In this document: piece after piece, positions 11,476 through 24,790 of the stretch
How positions within the stretch are numbered: position 1 is the stretch's first letter
How the letters are laid out: every line of letters begins with the position of its first letter
Assembly: GCA_024760905.1 (NCBI GenBank)
Contig: CM045735.1
Location: forward strand, 9,734,161-9,798,160
DNA length: 64,000 nt
From: Plotosus lineatus
Lineage: Eukaryota; Chordata; Actinopteri; Siluriformes; Plotosidae
Direction of reading: 5' to 3'
The notes under the pieces: generated by a model
Seen by the model: the letters and a program-made list of their open reading frames with translations, nothing else
Database searches by the model: none
What the model was told of the DNA's origin: nothing
Program-made: the position numbers and the translations under genes

Positions 11476-11739
11476 GAGAAATGCTAATTAATGCTAATGC
11501 TAATTTTTAGCTAATATCTTTGCGCCCAGTGTAGACATTGCACTTTCTGTTTCTTTAATATGCCTTGTAAGTGAATAGGTTCCTTTTTAATTTTCTAACC
11601 TATTCAAATCATTCTTGGATCTACTTTTATAGTCTTAATCCTAATTAGAGTGACTCGGGCCCATCTCAGCTGACCCTGGGTGAGGGCTGAACAGTTCTCT
11701 AGACCATTTTAGGACATGTATTGATCAGTATTATTATAT

Positions 11740-12055
11740 TTTTACAGCATGTCACAGCAAGTAGATCCTCGGTTCGAGTCCCGGGCTCGGGCTTTTCTGT
11801 ATGGAGTTTGTTTGTTTGCCACATGATTCTTTGCGTGTCCTCATGTTTCTCCCACAGTGTAATAACCTATTAAGCTGATTGGCCGTTCCAAATTTCCCCA
11901 AGGTTTGAGTTTTACAGTGAAAGGTTGTGTGTGTGTGTGTGTTGGCCCTGGAAATGTTTGGCAAACTGTTTAGGATGTACCCCGCCTTCGCCCATTGTCA
12001 GCTGAAAGAGGCTCCAGCCATCCCTCCACCATAGTAGAAGTAAGCAGTTCAGCAA
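11740..12055 (+). mobile_element. SINE copy
   Basis: CGGTTCGAGTCCCGGG (B box), GGAGTTTGTTTGTTTGCCAC, a (GT)n run at 11927-11942 and a tail with GGATGTACCCCGCCTTCGCC. Same family and orientation as the preceding copy. Confidence 0.75.
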
Positions 12056-12789
12056 ATGAGTGAATTCAGTGCCACAGTTTTGGCTGGTTAGAGACTTGCA
12101 CCTTTACTCATATTTGGATGATCTGGAACCCCCCATACATCAACTCAGGAAATTCTCAGTGAAAAAGAGTACATTGCTCTTCATGATCATAATGATCATA
12201 ATGATCTCTGAGTGCATTGAAGAAGTGTGTACATTGCATTCCAACTTACAGGGCTGGTTGATAAAGTGCAGGTAATAATGACCCCTATGGCTTCCAGATA
12301 TGGTGAAGAGAATACCACCCATTCTGACGCCGAGTCTTTCTGAGTAGAAGTGCTCAAGCATAGTGAATCTTGATGTTGCACGTAAACGTATTGCATTCTA
12401 TGGTATGTGCTTGTAGTCAACATCCTGGTATTATCCTTCAGTTTACTTTCTCAAAATAAATTATGCATCAATTCTATTTGCTAATATTCATCTAAAATGG
12501 CTTCAGAGCTTCAACTCAAGTTATATTAAAATGCAGATTCAATCTTGCTCCATTTTAATGCTATGTTCAATACATTTTTCGTGTACAAGTCTAGTCTGAA
12601 ACCCAATGAGCTGTTCCACCTAATGCAAATTACATTTGACATCAAGCATATGTGCCTATTGATGTTTCCAATTTTCCAATTTGAAGTGCCACTGCACACT
12701 TCATGTTAAATATCTACAATTGTTGTGTGAGTGTGCTAACAGCAACGTGGGCGTATTTTATTTTATTTTATTTTTTTACCAGTTGCGAC

Positions 12790-13367
12790 TGTTACATATG
12801 GAAATTTAGAATAGGAAAAGTGCCCCATGAAACCGGCAAAACAAGACAAACCCCGACATAGAATATATACAATTTAATCATATTAACAAAATAAGGCAAT
12901 TAATAACTTACAGCTTAGAGCTAAACAAAATACAAATAGAACAATGGTCACAAAATAAGGAGAGTCACCAAGCAGTTGCAGTAAGGAAAATTTTGAGACG
13001 GCACGAGTGCTGGCAGTCAAAAGCTTGGAATCTCACGTATCCAAAGAAATGAATGATGATAATCCTCGCATTGGCTGTGGATGAACACGAATGATTTACT
13101 TGGGTGATGAAGTCTTGAATGAGTAACCTTGATGATTCGCCTGAGATGATTCCCCCAAGCTAGTTGGCAACGGGTCCTTCTATAGATTCTCCAAAGTTCG
13201 GGAAAGTTCCTTTTCACGAATGTTCTAATCACATGACCCGTCAGAGGGCGCATGTGCAACCAGGTCCATCTCGAAGTTTCCCTAATGTGCTGGAAAGTTA
13301 CAGACCCAATTAGACTATGCAGGCAAAACCACAGTGACCCAAAAAACAGCTGAGTGACCATGTGTCA
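12790..13367 (-). mobile_element. Solo gypsy-type LTR (copy A)
   Basis: On the minus strand it starts TGACACATGG and ends ATATGTAACA (TG...CA). It contains AACTTCGAGATGGACCTGG and GTATTTTGTTTAGCTCTAAG, both also present in the plus-strand copy at 51209-51814. No internal retroelement sequence is adjacent, so it is a solo LTR. No clean target duplication is visible, suggesting age or rearrangement. Confidence 0.75.
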
Positions 13368-14102
13368 CCATTTACAGCACACTAACTGAATATAATTACA
13401 GACCCATAACAATTATACATTCATTATATTTATATTTACATTTATACATTTATTATTCCATGCCAATAACACTACTAAAGAACAGGTCAGTTCAGTTATA
13501 GAATCTCTGATGTTCTCCTTTGTTCCTAAGCCCAAGGTTGCTGAGACTTTAAGGTATCTTCACTACAAAGAACTACAAGGTCAAAAGTCATTCTCTCATA
13601 TGATGAAAGGTTTGTGTTCATATAGCTCGAATTTAAGTCCAAGGAATGTATGATGGTGAAACCAATTATCAAACTTTAACATTTTAAAAAATTCATGCTT
13701 GAAAGGATTTTCTAACTGTGACACTGCAGACTTACAAACTCTACAACCTTTTCTACTGACCCCATGCTGGTTATTTTTACTACAGTCAAAATACCACTGT
13801 TACATAATACCAGTGACCTTCCTCTTCACCATTCCTCTTCACAGCTATAAACCCCTGCATCCCAGCCCCCTCCCAACCTTCTCTTAGATTATCCATTTAT
13901 ACAGCAAAAGGAAAACCCCTGAACTCTATGGACTCCAACAAAAACTTAGTTTTATAAACATAATATAATAATAGTAATACAACCAGAAAAATAATACTAA
14001 ATTAAATTACTAATTACAGCAAGTTATACAAATGCATTCAAAATAAATGATAAATTAATGGTGGAAAAAAAAATTATACATATATTGTGTATATGCACAT
14101 AC

Positions 14103-14104
14103 AT

Positions 14105-14138
<34 letters not shown>
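14103..14138. repeat. (GT)n microsatellite
   Basis: About 14 GT units. The flanking 13.4-14.7 kb of pygm intron 1 shows no further recognisable element apart from a G-rich run at 14351-14370. Confidence 0.95.
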
Positions 14139-14143
<5 letters not shown>

Positions 14144-14711
14144 CTATATACGCCAGTGTGCAAACACACAGAAAATGAACTGAGCTGCAAAGGTGATATT
14201 TTATAGAGTCTGTGTTTTTGTTGCATCTTTTCAAATTAATATTCAAAAATAAATAAGGTTTTAGTTGAGCATATGGGTCAGATAATATTAGCTTGCTAAA
14301 GTTCCAGCTAATTTTACTGAATTAACTACTTTTCCTTTCTTGAACCCGACTGGGGGAGGGGGGGGGGGGGTCTTGAGAAAATATTGTTGTGGCTTTGTTC
14401 TGGGAACAGAATGAAGCTCTTGCTGATGGCATCAGATGGCAATAAGTGGTTAAAATAAAACTACTGGTTAAAATAAATGTTTCTCCAGAACATCTAATTC
14501 CTAGAAATTAGACTGCTTATACATTTACATTGTGCCAACATGTTTTTAATCTTTTACAATTTGAAAAAAAAAACAGAATCGAGTTGGTTAAGAAAATTAA
14601 CTGCACACTTTTGCTTAGGATTCAACAGTGGAAGCTCAGTGGTGACGGCGTTTTACATCACTACCTTCTGATGATTATCCAAAAGTCTTAACTTTTGACC
14701 TCATTCACTGA

Positions 14712-14922
14712 ATGGTGCTGAACTTAACATTTATATTTATTTATACTTAACATTGTACTTATCCAAAGCAACTTACATTTTAATCTCATTTTATATAACT
14801 GAGTTGAGGGCCTTGGTCAAGGGCCCAAAACAGGTAGTTTAATCTTTCTGGGGCTTGAACCCCAAACATTCTGAGCAGTAGCCCAGAGCCTGAACCAATG
14901 AGCCACAAGTGACCTCTTAAAA
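14712..14922 (-). mobile_element. SINE-like repeat upstream of pygm exon 2
   Basis: TATCCAAAGCAACTTACATTT, GAGGGCCTTGGTCAAGGGCC and TGGGGCTTGAACCCC ... GAACCAATGAGCCAC form a repeat whose right end resembles an inverted tRNA-like head. It ends about 25 bp before the exon 2 acceptor. Confidence 0.6.
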
Positions 14923-14948
14923 AGCATTCTGTAATTTTTTTTCTCTAG

Positions 14949-15228
14949 CGTGTGTACTACCTTTCACTGGAGTTCTACATGGGCCGTACTCTGCAGAACA
15001 CCATGGTGAACCTGGCCTTGGAGAATGCTTGTGATGAGGCTATATACCAGGTACCTGATCCACACCATTACTTAGAACTTTGCATGAAGCATTTCAGATT
15101 AGATATACCAATTCTATTTAAACCAGTGACAAAACTGCTCTTGTTCCAGCTGGGTCTGGATATGGAGGAGCTTGAGGACATTGAAGACGATGCTGGACTG
15201 GGCAACGGTGGCTTGGGCCGTCTGGCCG
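14949..15228 (+). pseudogene. pygm: pygm exons 2 and 3, intact
   Basis: Exon 2 (14949-15050) reads [20 protein letters not shown] and [14 protein letters not shown] between CTCTAG and GTACCT. Exon 3 (15150-15228) reads [20 protein letters not shown] then GLGRLA between TTCCAG and [15 protein letters not shown] is the conserved active-site loop of phosphorylases. The intron between them is only 99 bp. Confidence 0.9.
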
Positions 15229-15530
15229 GTATGTCAATCCTCTCTGCTTCCCCTTTGTTCTATAACAGGTCTAAAATGCTCATTGATTCTTATGTTACAG
15301 TGATAAAAAATAGATAGACAAAGGGCTCATCGGGTTTTATGAATATAATTGTAGGTTACGGGCTAGTTTTTAGGAGTTTAATTAAATTTCAGACACAAGT
15401 GATGGCATTGTTTCACTTATGGACAATCACCAATGATTCCATCATTGAAAACGGTGACAAAAATTAAAAAGCATTACGAGTGCAGTTTATTATCGCCGTC
15501 TCACCCAATTTCTCTTATTTCCACTACTAG

Positions 15531-15640
15531 CCTGCTTCCTGGACTCTATGGCTACTCTGTCCTCACCCAGAGTTGGCTGAGATGGGCACCAGCCTCCTAC
15601 GTGCCCCGAATTAGGATTAAACAGTTCACAGAATGAATGA
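15531..15640 (+). pseudogene. pygm: pygm exon 4 remnant fused to a SINE tail
   Basis: After an acceptor (CTACTAG), 15531-15556 reads (A)CFLDSMAT, the start of phosphorylase exon 4. From about 15554 the sequence becomes the 3' tail of the tRNA-headed SINE (CTCACCCAGAGTTGGCTGAG, ATGGGCACCAGCCTCC, ATTAGGATTAAAC, then GAATGAATGAA), which matches 27102-27178. About 78 bp of the exon and its donor are gone. Confidence 0.82.
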
Positions 15641-16259
15641 AAGAAATGAACAACAATAATGAACAGTAAATTATAGAGTGGATAAAGGGTTTTCCACTGA
15701 ATATGAAAGGCATTGTAACATAATGACTGAGGTTGGAGACTGTGGGGATGCATTTGAGAAAAAAGGGTTTAATGAAGCAAACCAGGCAGACAATTGAAAA
15801 CAGATAAACATTCATAAATCTAGGACAGGCAGAGGTCAAATGATCAGACATACAGCACAGCAGAGTAACTGAGGAAAACAGGAGCTATACCCAGTAACAC
15901 AATATCAGAGACAAGGCAAGAAATCAGCAATGGTAAAACAAACTGGGCCAGACATAGAAAACACAATCAGAATACTAAGGGTTCTGTGCCACTGGCAACT
16001 CGTGACATAGATAAACTACTTTGCAATAAGCATAACCAAAACAAGTGCATCAATAGTGCTGATCCAGGTGTGTTGAGATCATGTGGCATGAGTCATGCTC
16101 CTGGGACTAGTGCAAGAGTTGCTGGGAAATGTAGTTATAGTCTAGAAAGTGGCAGAAACTGCAGCAAGTGACCATGTCTTTGATGAAAAAAATTAAAAAA
16201 CAAAGACAGACTCTTCTCATTTATTTATTGTTTCGACTTTGTCAGCTAATGACACTCAG

Positions 16260-16378
16260 TCACTCATTTACGGAAACACTTAATTCTCTGAGGGTCCATG
16301 GAGACTGAAGCCTATCTCAGTCGATACTGAGAGAATGCGGGGTACACCCTTAACAATTCACCAGACCATCGCAGGGCA

Positions 16379-16416
<38 letters not shown>

Positions 16417-16595
16417 CTTTTTACACTTACACCTCGGGGTAATTTGGAATAATTAGTCTAGTGTGCATATTTTCGGACTGTAGAGGAAAACCTCAAAAGC
16501 CTGGGGAGAACAATGTAAACTCCACACAGAAGCACCCAACACCAGAATCTTTTATACTGTAAAACAGACATGCTAATTACTACACGCCAGTGCCT
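16260..16595 (-). mobile_element. SINE in pygm intron 4
   Basis: The plus strand carries the inverted body with a (CA)n run at 16379-16415 and GGGGAGAACAATGTAAACTC near 16503, and ends in a degenerate head with ACTACACGCCAGTGCC. It belongs to the same family as 4497-4815. Confidence 0.65.
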
Positions 16596-16761
16596 CCCAG
16601 ATTAATGTCAGGTTCTTCTAATTGGGCATAAATTTGTGATTGGCAGATCCTGGCAAGATCTGCTTTCAATAATCACAATGTAATGCGGTAAGAAATCTAC
16701 CTGTACAGTTCAGTAGCCTGTAGCGGAACCTGGCTGATATATACGTCTTAATAACCAACAG

Positions 16762-16893
16762 ATTGAAGAAGCTGATGATTGGCTATGGTATGGCAACCCA
16801 TGGGAAAAAGCCCACCCTGAATATCTGCGCCCTGTCCACTTCTATGGAAGGGCAGAGCACCATCCTGATGGAGTCAAATGGGTAGACACTCAG
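16762..16893 (+). pseudogene. pygm: pygm exon 5, intact
   Basis: The 132-bp exon reads [20 protein letters not shown] and [24 protein letters not shown], bounded by CAACAG and GTAAAC. Length and phase match the 44-residue exon of the family. Confidence 0.9.
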
Positions 16894-16986
16894 GTAAACA
16901 CGATTGTTTGTTGGATACTGTATGTGAGTGTGTTTTCAGAAACAGTGAAAGCCATGTGATCTTTATTTGCTCCTTTTTACTAGTAG

Positions 16987-18163
16987 CTGGTATTAGCTTT
17001 GCCATATGACACTCCTGTGCCAGAGTCTTCTTCTTCTTCTTCTTTTTCTTTCGGCTGTTCCCTTCAGGGGTCGCCACAGCAAATGATCTGCCTCCATCTC
17101 TCCCTATCCTCTGCATATTCTACTCTTACTCCAACGACCTTCATGTCCACCTTCACCACATCCATAAATCTTCTCTTTGGTCTTCCTCTAGGCCTTCTGC
17201 CTGGTAGTTCCAACCTCAGCATCCTACTACCAATATACTCACTATCCCTCCTCTGTACATGCCCAAACCATCGCAATCTAGCCTCTCTGACTTTGTCTCC
17301 AAAACATCTTACATGTGCTGTCCCTCTGATGTACTCGTTTCTGATCCTATCCATCCCCGTTACTCCCAAAGAGAACCTCAACATTTTCATCTCTGCTACC
17401 TCCAACTCTGACTCCTGTCTTTTCCACAGGGCCACTGTCTCTAAACCATACAACATTGCTGGCCTCATCACCGTCTTGTACACTTTTCCCTTCATTCTTG
17501 CCGATACTCTCCTATCACACATCACACCGGACACTTTTCTCCATCCATTCCAACCTGCCTGCACGCGCTTCTTCACCTCTTTTCCACACTCTCCATTGCT
17601 CTGGATTGTTGAGCCTAAGTACTTAAAATCCTCCACCTTCTTTATCTCTGCCCCCTGTAACCTCACCGTTCCTCTTGGGTCCTTGTCGTTCACACACATG
17701 TATTCTGTCTTACTGAGACTAACCTTCATTCCCCTCCTTTCCAGAGCATACCTCCACCTCTCTAGATTTTCCTCCACTTGTTCTCTGCTCTCACTACAGA
17801 TCACGATGTCATCTGCAAACATCATAGTCCATGGAGATTCTTGTCTAACCTCATCTGTCAGCCTGTCCATCACCATAGCAAACAAGAAGGGGCTGAGAGC
17901 TGACCCTTGATGCAGTCCCACCTCCAAATTGAACTCTTCTGTCACACCGACAGCACACCTCACCACTGTTTTACATCTCTCATACATGTCCTGCACCACT
18001 CTAACATACTTCTCTGCCACTCCAGACTTCCTCATACAATACCACAGTTCTTCTCTCGGCACCCTGTCATATGCTTTCTCCTGTACCAGAGTACGGGAAC
18101 AATATTATAAACACCATGGGGTGTGGTCAGCCAAGGCCCCTTGCGAGTTCAGTCTCAAAGACT
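16987..18163 (+). pseudogene. pygm: pygm exon 6 split by an RTE LINE and frameshifted
   Basis: The left half (16987-17026) reads LVLALPYDTPVPE. The right half (18093-18163) reads YGNNIINTM in one frame and VWSAKAPCEFSLKD in the next, so one base is missing at ATGGGGTGTGG (expected Met-Arg-Leu-Trp). Between them is a 1,051-bp minus-strand RTE LINE flanked by CTCCTGTGCCAGAGT (17012-17026) and CTCCTGTACCAGAGT (18078-18092). The donor GTGAGT at 18164 still pairs in phase with exon 7. Confidence 0.92.
17027..18077 (-). mobile_element. RTE LINE, 5'-truncated, inserted in pygm exon 6
   Basis: Minus strand encodes the reverse transcriptase core to the C-terminus: LHQGSALSPFLFAMVMD, FADDIVICSESREQVEENL (catalytic FADD), [65 protein letters not shown], ending ERWRQIICCGDP and a stop. 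A GAAGAAGAAG-type 3' tail follows (plus strand TCTTCTTCTTCTT at 17027). An uninterrupted 332-codon frame (18062-17064) marks a fairly young copy. Truncation before the catalytic core and a 15-bp target duplication fit target-primed reverse transcription. Confidence 0.95.
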
Positions 18164-18233
18164 GTGAGTCATATACAATCGTGCAATAAATTTTGGACCG
18201 CTTTCCTTATTTGGAAAGAGAGAGAATCAAATA

Positions 18234-19470
<1,237 letters not shown>

Positions 19471-19502
19471 TAAATCAGCATTCTTTGTTCCTTACCATAT
19501 TA

Positions 19503-19521
19503 ATACACACACACACGCACA

Positions 19522-19564
<43 letters not shown>

Positions 19565-19570
19565 TCTTCT
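19503..19570. repeat. (CA)n(CT)n tract before pygm exon 8
   Basis: A short CA run followed by about 19 CT units and (TTC)n leads directly into the exon 8 acceptor, forming a very long polypyrimidine tract. Confidence 0.95.
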
Positions 19571-19722
19571 TCTTTGCAGTTCTTTGAGGGGAAGGAGCTG
19601 CGTCTGAAGCAAGAGTACTTTGTAGTCGCTGCCACCCTCCAGGACATCATTCGCCGCTTTAAGGCCTCCAAATTTGGCTCCAGAGAGATTGTGCGCACTG
19701 ACTTCACTGCTCTTCCTGATAA

Positions 19723-19989
<267 letters not shown>

Positions 19990-20833
19990 TAGCACTTTGT
20001 ATTGTGTTGTGGTGTGTTGTGGTGTGTTTCCAGGCCTGGGATATAACTGTGAAGACGTGTGCTTACACTAACCACACAGTGCTGCCTGAGGCTTTGGAGC
20101 GCTGGCCTATTGATCTCTTCCAGACTCTGCTGCCTCGCCACCTTGAGATTGTTTACGAGATCAACCGACGACACCTGGAGGTCAGATAAACACAGTGAAT
20201 GGTCTAGATGAGTTAACAGAGCTAAGCTCCCCTTGTCGGTCAAAGAAAAAAAAGTTATCTATGTCAGAACATTTTCTTTTTAAAGCAAACTTTTTTTTTT
20301 GTTTTTTTTTTGTGGAACTTGAAAGGAGCAACAGCGCCACCAATGGTCATAAGAAAAATAGACAAAGGTATGAAGATGCGAGGGTGCAGCTGATTCTTTT
20401 CTAGCACAGACTGTATATTAAACTAGTTTGAAAGTCAGTGACTAACATGACTGTCAGGTGATTTGGGCTGAGCACACATAGCTGACACTTCAAAAACCAA
20501 ATGTCAGAACTAAACATTTATTAAGATAAAATAAAGTTTCAAAGGTTTTTGTAGTTATTTTAAAGAAGAAAAAAATAAAAACACATGTTTATACGAACTG
20601 TATAAAAATAACTTGGACTCACAGAGTAATACTTTCTATGAACAGCGTGTGGCTTCCCTGTACCCTGGTGATATGAACCGCCGAGGCCGCATGTCGCTCA
20701 TAGAGGAGGGAGGAATTAACGGGGTCAACATGGCACACCTGTGCATTGTCGGCTCCCACGCAGTTAACAGAGTGGCGCAAATTCATTCAGACATCATCAA
20801 ACACACTGTGTATGTATGACTCAAACATGCAAT

Positions 20834-20835
<2 letters not shown>

Positions 20836-20878
<43 letters not shown>

Positions 20879-20882
20879 CACA
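20836..20882. repeat. (CA)n in pygm intron 11
   Basis: CA run filling most of the 137-bp intron between exons 11 and 12. Confidence 0.95.
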
Positions 20883-21199
20883 GACTTCTCATATTCATCG
20901 TATTCCACTTAGCTGGCCTTGTATCCATTATGAAATGTGTTAAAAGGTTCAAGGACTTTTATGAGATGGATCCACACAAGTTCCAGAACAAAACCAATGG
21001 CATCACCCCTCGTCACTGGCTGGTCATGTGCAACTCTGGCCTGGCTGAGGTCATTGCTGAGGTTAGTATTCAAAACAATTTTCCGCTTAATACTGTTGAT
21101 CAGTTAGATCATTAGTAAACTTGTAATTAAAGTTATTTTACTTTAAATCTTTTTTTAATGTAAACCTTCTTTAGACATCCTGGTCCGGGACATTAGTCC

Positions 21200-21275
21200 A
21201 AAGGGCATGGTGTGGGCGTGTCTGTGTGGAGTTTGCATGTTCTCCTCATGCTTACATGGGTTTGTTTGATTTTGT
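21200..21275 (+). mobile_element. SINE fragment
   Basis: GTCTGTGTGGAGTTTGCATG then TTCTCCTCATGC and ACATGGGTTTG match the SINE body; the head is missing. Confidence 0.6.
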
Positions 21276-21829
21276 TGCTCAGGATGGCTTCCCCCAGTAG
21301 CATTACAGAAATCAATTACATGACATTGGGTTTCTGTTTACACACCACATTGAGTCATATTGTGTGTCCTTTGCAGGGTGTCAGGCACAAATTAGGTAAT
21401 GGTCACATTAATCTTACTCTAACTTCAGTAGATTGGAACGATGGATTTGACAAATATTTTTGGAAATTTTGGAGAAGCACGTTTGGTATTTATTCATATA
21501 TTTATCTTAAAAAACAAAACAACATTCTTCCAATAGAGTTTACTAATAGTATCGCCAGGCTGTGTACGAGAGAACTCGTATCAGGATTTATTCACTGAAA
21601 GGGACTACAAAGCACTTTGCGCTGGATAAGGGTGTTGGCCGAATGCCATAAATATATATTATAAAAAATGCTTTCGCTTCTTGCTCTCCATTTGTGGTGG
21701 TAGACGAGAAGTGATCCAAAATTAAAAGCTGCTGACTTAAATTATGTACAAAATAAATTATCCCTCAGTATTCTCTCCATAACTGTAAGTACATAAATAG
21801 AATCTCATCTTATCTCATTTGTGAAACAA

Positions 21830-22145
21830 CTTCATCTTTATAGGGTTGCGGGGCAGATAGTTCCTAACTCGGCCCACATTGGGCGAAGGCAATATACATT
21901 GTAAGCAGCTCCATAGGGCAGCACACACACACACACACACCCCTAGGGGCAATTTGGAATAATCAGCTAGGCTAATGAGCATATGTACAGACTGTGGAAG
22001 AAACCCAGAGTACCTGAAAGAAACCCAGAGGAGAGAACCTCCAAATGGGGAGAACATGCAAACGCCCTCATAGAAATGCTTGAGCCAGGGAATTGAACCC
22101 AGGACCTTCTTGCTGTGAGGCAGCTGTGCTCACCACTTACCCACA
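21830..22145 (-). mobile_element. SINE copy
   Basis: The plus strand shows the inverted body and head: GGGGAGAACATGCAAACGCC, GAATTGAACCCAGGACC, TTCTTGCTGTGAGGCAGC, with a (CA)n run at about 21922-21940. It lies in pygm intron 12. Confidence 0.8.
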
Positions 22146-22551
22146 ATCAGAATACTTATAGTTTTAACATGAATAAGTCAATTTTATTCCAAATACTGTG
22201 CGTTAGTTTAATATTTACTCAAATCATTGCCAAAAAAAAATCAAAGGCACAACTTGCTTAATAAATAAATAAATTATATATAACTTTTATGAAATACATT
22301 GTTTAAAACCTACATGACCCTAGAACTATTTTTCACAGTGTAGTTTTATTTTTAAACGAAGAAAGAAAAAAAAAAAAAACAATTTAAATTTTCATAGGCA
22401 CCTCTACCCCCACCTCACCCACAGTTCAGATTTTGCGTTTAAGGCTCAATATTGCCCCCTAGTGGAGTAACACAGACTAGCTCCACATCTCTGTTCAATT
22501 GCATTTAAAAACAATTTCATTTCATTTCAAAAACATTGTTCCTCATTGAAC

Positions 22552-22704
22552 GGCTCTATGGTGGCGTAGTGCTTATCACATCTTTTTCACGCAAGAAGGT
22601 CATTGGTTGGAGTCCCAGGCTTTGTATTTTCTCTCCATGGTCGTGTATGTTTCCTCTGGTTACCTCCAAATAGTCCAAAGACCTACACATTAGGCTAATT
22701 GGCT

Positions 22705-22751
<47 letters not shown>

Positions 22752-22855
22752 GCCCTGTGATGGTCTGGCAAGCTGTCCATGGTGCACTCTGCCTTCATCC
22801 AGTGTCAGCTTAACTCTAATAGGATTAAAAACACTGAGTGAGTGGATGGACAGGA
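22552..22855 (+). mobile_element. SINE copy with (GT)n
   Basis: GGCTCTATGGTGGCGTAGTG (A-box region) and GGTTGGAGTCCCAGGC (B box) are followed by the usual body. A (GT)22 run (22706-22749) has expanded within it. The tail reads TCCATGGTGCACTCTGCC. Confidence 0.8.
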
Positions 22856-23031
22856 ATAGCGCTTATAGAGTTACTCACAGTCCATAGCACATGTGTTTGA
22901 TGCCCCTGACTGTGAGCAGCTGGAATATAAACTACACATATAAACCTGGCTGGCTGCTATTGAATCTAATGGTGCATCTAGCTGCATTAATATAGAAGGG
23001 TTATACAGTATATATATATATATATACATAT

Positions 23032-23278
23032 CTCAATGATGATGTGTTCATTCATGATGTTGCCAAAGTCAAACAGGTGAGTATTTTTAAGAGTAAGCCA
23101 TTTCATTTTTTTCAGTTTTGATACTCAGCATTTCTGGAGCAGATTTCCTTTTATTGTTCTGCCTTTGAATCAAGGATGTGCATGAATATTTAATTAAGGA
23201 TTCTTTATCATATCGTATATCACTGCCTTGTCACTAAAGGTCAAGAGCTGAGTTTTTGAAATGCAGAGACCGGAGATG

Positions 23279-23349
<71 letters not shown>

Positions 23350-23653
23350 CTTACAGGAAAACAAACTGAAATTTGCTACCCACCTGGAGGAACACTACAA
23401 GGTGAAGATCAATCCAAGTTCCATGTTTGATATCCAAGTCAAACGAATCCATGAGTATAAGAGACAACTTCTCAACAGCTTGCACTTTATCACTTACTAT
23501 AACCGTGAGTGCTTTTCTTTTTCTTTCACATTAACAGATCCAGCACTCATCTATCAATCCATCCATCCATTCCCTGACACATGACTTTTTTCAGGTATTA
23601 AGAAGGATCCCAAGAATCAGTGGACTCCCAGAACCATCATGATTGGTGGAAAG
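23032..23653 (+). pseudogene. pygm: pygm exon 13 remnant and exons 14-15
   Basis: 23032-23076 reads LNDDVFIHDVAKVKQ, the last third of exon 13, with a GTGAGT donor. Its upstream part is replaced by a (TA)n tract. Exon 14 (23357-23504) reads [20 protein letters not shown], then [20 protein letters not shown], including the Lys/Arg cluster that binds phosphate. Exon 15 (23595-23653) reads IKKDPKNQWTPRTIMIGGK with a GTGTGT donor. The next exon should begin AAPGYHMAK; I do not find it downstream. Confidence 0.9.
23281..23346. repeat. (GT)33 before pygm exon 14
   Basis: Perfect GT run ending 10 bp before the exon 14 acceptor TTACAG. Confidence 0.97.
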
Positions 23654-24447
23654 GTGTGTAGTATCATATCCCTATAGTGTTGATATTATGCAGTGTTCTG
23701 CTCAGCCTCACTCAAATATTCACCCTCCTGAAATAATGCACACTGAGTCTGAGAGAGGTGGGATAATGTCACGAATCTATACAAAATATCTCCTAACTGT
23801 AGGAATTACAATGCAATGGCCAAATCACTTAGTGATGCTCTACCAGGGAGTGAACTCCATGTCTCCATATATGTCTTTGTCACCGTGTCCCATCAGTGTG
23901 TCATCTGGCCTTCACACTCTCTGATGATGTCACCCTGGAATGTCCTACCGGCAGAGCTTGATGTACTGCTTGTAGTACTGAACAGTGATCTGATAGCAAA
24001 CTCGGCTGACGTCTAACGATCACCATTTATATGGAAACTTTCATTTTCGTTAATTTTCTGATACAAGCAAGAACGCACAAGAAGGTGACATCTGCATCAA
24101 CATCTGCTCAGGAGCAAAATAACAATACACACAAAAATAGTAATTGATGGCTGTTTTGATTCATGAACATTGTGTTAATGCTGCTTATTTGTAGCCATCT
24201 CCCATCTAACCTCCATTTCATGCTCCACAATACACTGATAAAACACAAGGCACGAAAGCATGAAGGCTCCATACTGGCGAAACACATCACTACCCACAAG
24301 CAATAATATTCAGAATCACCCCATAACCTCTTTGCCATTCTCAATCATTATTCCTCTTCCGAATAAGCACATGGCCACAGGGAAAGGTATACAATTTAAT
24401 CCATTCTTTCCTCACCAAGGCATTGAAATTCAAATAAAACTTCCTGA

Positions 24448-24745
24448 CATGGTGGCACGGTGGTTAGCACGTTCGTCTCACAGCCAGAAGGTCCTGGGTA
24501 TGATTTCTGGGCTCAGGGTGTTTCTGTGTGGCGCTTATTCGTGTAGGTTTCCTCTGGGTACTCTGGTTTCCTCCAACAGCCGTAAACATGTGTTTTAAGT
24601 GAATTGTAAGTTCCGGGTTGCCCCTGGGTAAATGGTTGTATGTGTAGTGGCCACGTGATTCACCACACCTTCAGCCAGTGTCAGTTAAGACGGTCGCCAG
24701 ACTCCCCTCAACCTGAATTAGGATAAAGCGACTTTGAAAATGAAT
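24448..24745 (+). mobile_element. SINE copy
   Basis: CATGGTGGCACGGTGGTTAG (A-box region), GGGTATGATTTCTGGG (decayed B box), then TAGGTTTCCTCTGGGTACTC and a tail with GATTCACCACACC and ATTAGGATAAAGCGAC before GAATGAATG. Confidence 0.8.
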
Positions 24746-24790
24746 GAATGGACATTTTGCCAAATGGGTTATGGTCAACATTCTCTATGG

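Noticed and set aside
13017..13361. 114-codon minus-strand frame
   Set aside because: Lies wholly inside a solo LTR that has a second copy at 51.2 kb without the frame conserved.
16999..17910. 303-codon plus-strand open frame
   Set aside because: It is the antisense of the RTE reverse transcriptase. The minus strand encodes clear RT motifs.
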